Below, piece by piece: positions 62,674-64,000 of a stretch of DNA of 64,000 nucleotides (position 1 is its first letter; each line of letters begins with the position of its first letter). Source of the stretch: Tetrahymena elliotti 4EA (lineage: Eukaryota; Ciliophora; Oligohymenophorea; Hymenostomatida; Tetrahymenidae); the NCBI GenBank assembly GCA_000231825.2, contig JH720347.1:248001-312000 (forward strand), read 5' to 3'. Position numbers and translations under genes: made by a program. The notes under the pieces are model-generated. The model saw nothing but the letters and a program-made list of their open reading frames with translations, was not told where the DNA came from and searched no databases.

Positions 62674-64000
62674 TCATTATTGATTACATTTTCTTCTTTT
62701 TTCATTATCTTTTTATAACTTTTAAAATATTTGAACCTAATTTTTATTATGAGTTTAGTATTAAAGAAAATCTTCATAGTTTCCCTATTATTCAAAATTA
62801 ATAAAAAATTATTTATATTTTCAATTATCATAAAATATTTACTTGGATAGGTTCCTTCATATCTTAAATTACAAAAGGTAAGGTATTTGAAATAGGTAGT
62901 GCAAAGAATTAAGAGATATATGAAACACATTCCACTAAATCAAAAACAGTTACTCCAAACGAAACACTTGCAAATTCATTGTATATATCATTAAATTCTT
63001 AGCTTTGCTTTACAAATATTTATCCCTATTTGACTTGATTTAAAATGTAGTCTTAAGAATATACTCCATGAGCCTTAGCTAAAATAAGATACATGATACT
63101 ACAGTGTAGAAAAGTAGCTTTTATTTATAATGTTTATATATCTAAAACAGAGAAATCCAATACCTACATATATTCTCTAAACAAATCATATGATTAACTA
63201 TGAGCTTATCTAAACTATACAAATGAACTATTGTTTTTGGAGTAGACTGAAAGTATTAAATTGCTATTTTAGGCTATTTCAGAAGTTTAAATAAAAATAT
63301 CCCATTAAGACATGAACCAATTTCCCCAGAAAGAAACTGTAGGAGGGTTTACCATAAAATTAAGTTGCTAATTTTAAAAGTTAAAATTAATTATTTGAGT
63401 TAATCTTAGCTTTAAAAGTTTACCTGTAAAATAGTTTATTCTGTCTCAAAGATTAGCTATGCTGTATATCCGTTATCAGTAGATAAGATAAATTGTTCAA
63501 CTCTTTTAGGGTAAATTTCCTTTAACAATAAAAAGGTTAATTATTAACAAATTTTAGAATTATTTTTAATATTTAATTTTTAAAAATTTGAAAAGAATTA
63601 TCTTTTTATGACCAATCAGTCACTATTGCGTAAAAAAAAAAATTAGAAATACCTCAAGTTTAGAAGCTATGAGTAAAGAAGTAACACCAATCAATTAGAA
63701 TTCTTTTGTTTGCAAATTATGAAGAAGAGAGAATATTCTATCAACAATATTTACTGCAATATAATAAGTTTCTCTTTTTAAACCGAATTCCTCACTGACT
63801 TCCATCATCCAATCTAAAAGAATAGCCCTCATTGTAGGATTGAAACTTTTCTGATTTTGCATGTAGAAAGGATTAGGTTAATAATCCATTTCTCTAGAAA
63901 GAAGATATCCCAACTAATCTCCACCAAAAATAGGGAATTAATTTTAAATTTTATCAAAATTTTCTAGCTCTTCCTTTAAGAGAGCAAGTTTTTCTTCTTT
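62674..64000 (-). CDS. Cyclin E-like protein (5' end beyond the window)
   Basis: Cyclins activate cyclin-dependent kinases; E-type cyclins act at entry into S phase. Minus-strand exons 63653 to beyond 64000, 63424-63519, 62843-63367 and 62674-62784 keep phase (360 codons to TGA 62674-62676). The cyclin box contains MRAILLDWMMEVSEEFGL and LIGVTSLLIASKLEEIYP. In place of the A/B-type continuation comes NPPTVSFWGNWFMSQWDIF, matching the cyclin E signature LNPPT...WLNWYMQ. The second fold includes EYMQVLDFSVLDIQTLQIKA. The end, EDFLQYQTHNKN, resembles the cyclin E tail ED.HNIQTH. The E-type call rests on these two blocks. The N-terminal region, where degradation signals would sit, is outside the window. 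Confidence 0.8.

Noticed and set aside
62670..62930. Minus-strand 86-codon frame starting MCFIYLLIL
   Set aside because: Different frame over the last two exons of the cyclin gene; the cyclin frame has homology and proper introns.

Overview
The window looks like nuclear DNA of an oligohymenophorean ciliate, most likely Tetrahymena or a close relative. It is very A+T-rich. Long coding frames appear only when TAA and TAG are read as glutamine and TGA as the sole stop. Introns are short (about 50-175 nt), GT...AG and nearly pure A/T. Under the standard code almost every gene is shredded, so the positions below come from reading both strands with the ciliate code. Wherever I assigned a full exon set, I checked that the summed exon lengths are a multiple of three.

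Left part (1-30 kb), gene-dense: a 5'-incomplete RIB43A-type ciliary microtubule protein (+); an Asn/Gln/Ser-rich protein (-); a large cyclic-nucleotide-binding-type K+ channel with a CCHC zinc knuckle (+); an MCU-type mitochondrial calcium channel subunit (+) followed by a two-TM protein (+); a second Asn/Gln-rich protein (-); an NT-C2 plus coiled-coil protein (+); an ABCG half-transporter (-); a two-GAF coiled-coil protein (-); and a 181-aa protein of unknown function (-).

Middle part (30-56 kb), gene-poor: a DHHC palmitoyltransferase whose three exons are phase-compatible but separated by introns of about 3.2 kb and 1.85 kb, at least ten times longer than nearly all other introns here; an uncharacterised, frame-disturbed gene at 30.4-31.9 kb; and scattered small genes of about 54-131 codons. 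G-rich or polypurine tracts occur repeatedly in and around this zone (28-49 kb). The combination suggests germline (micronuclear) DNA carrying internal eliminated sequences, but a macronuclear chromosome with unusually long introns and spacers is not excluded.

Right part (56-64 kb): an intact single-exon ITPase (HAM1 family, +), an LC8-type dynein light chain lacking its last exon (-), and a cyclin E-like gene (-) running off the right edge.

The K+ channel has one reading-frame break and the NT-C2 gene has two. All three look like a single missing base in an A/T run, which points to homopolymer errors in the assembly rather than three dead genes. No rRNA, convincing tRNA, CRISPR, telomere or complete transposon was seen.
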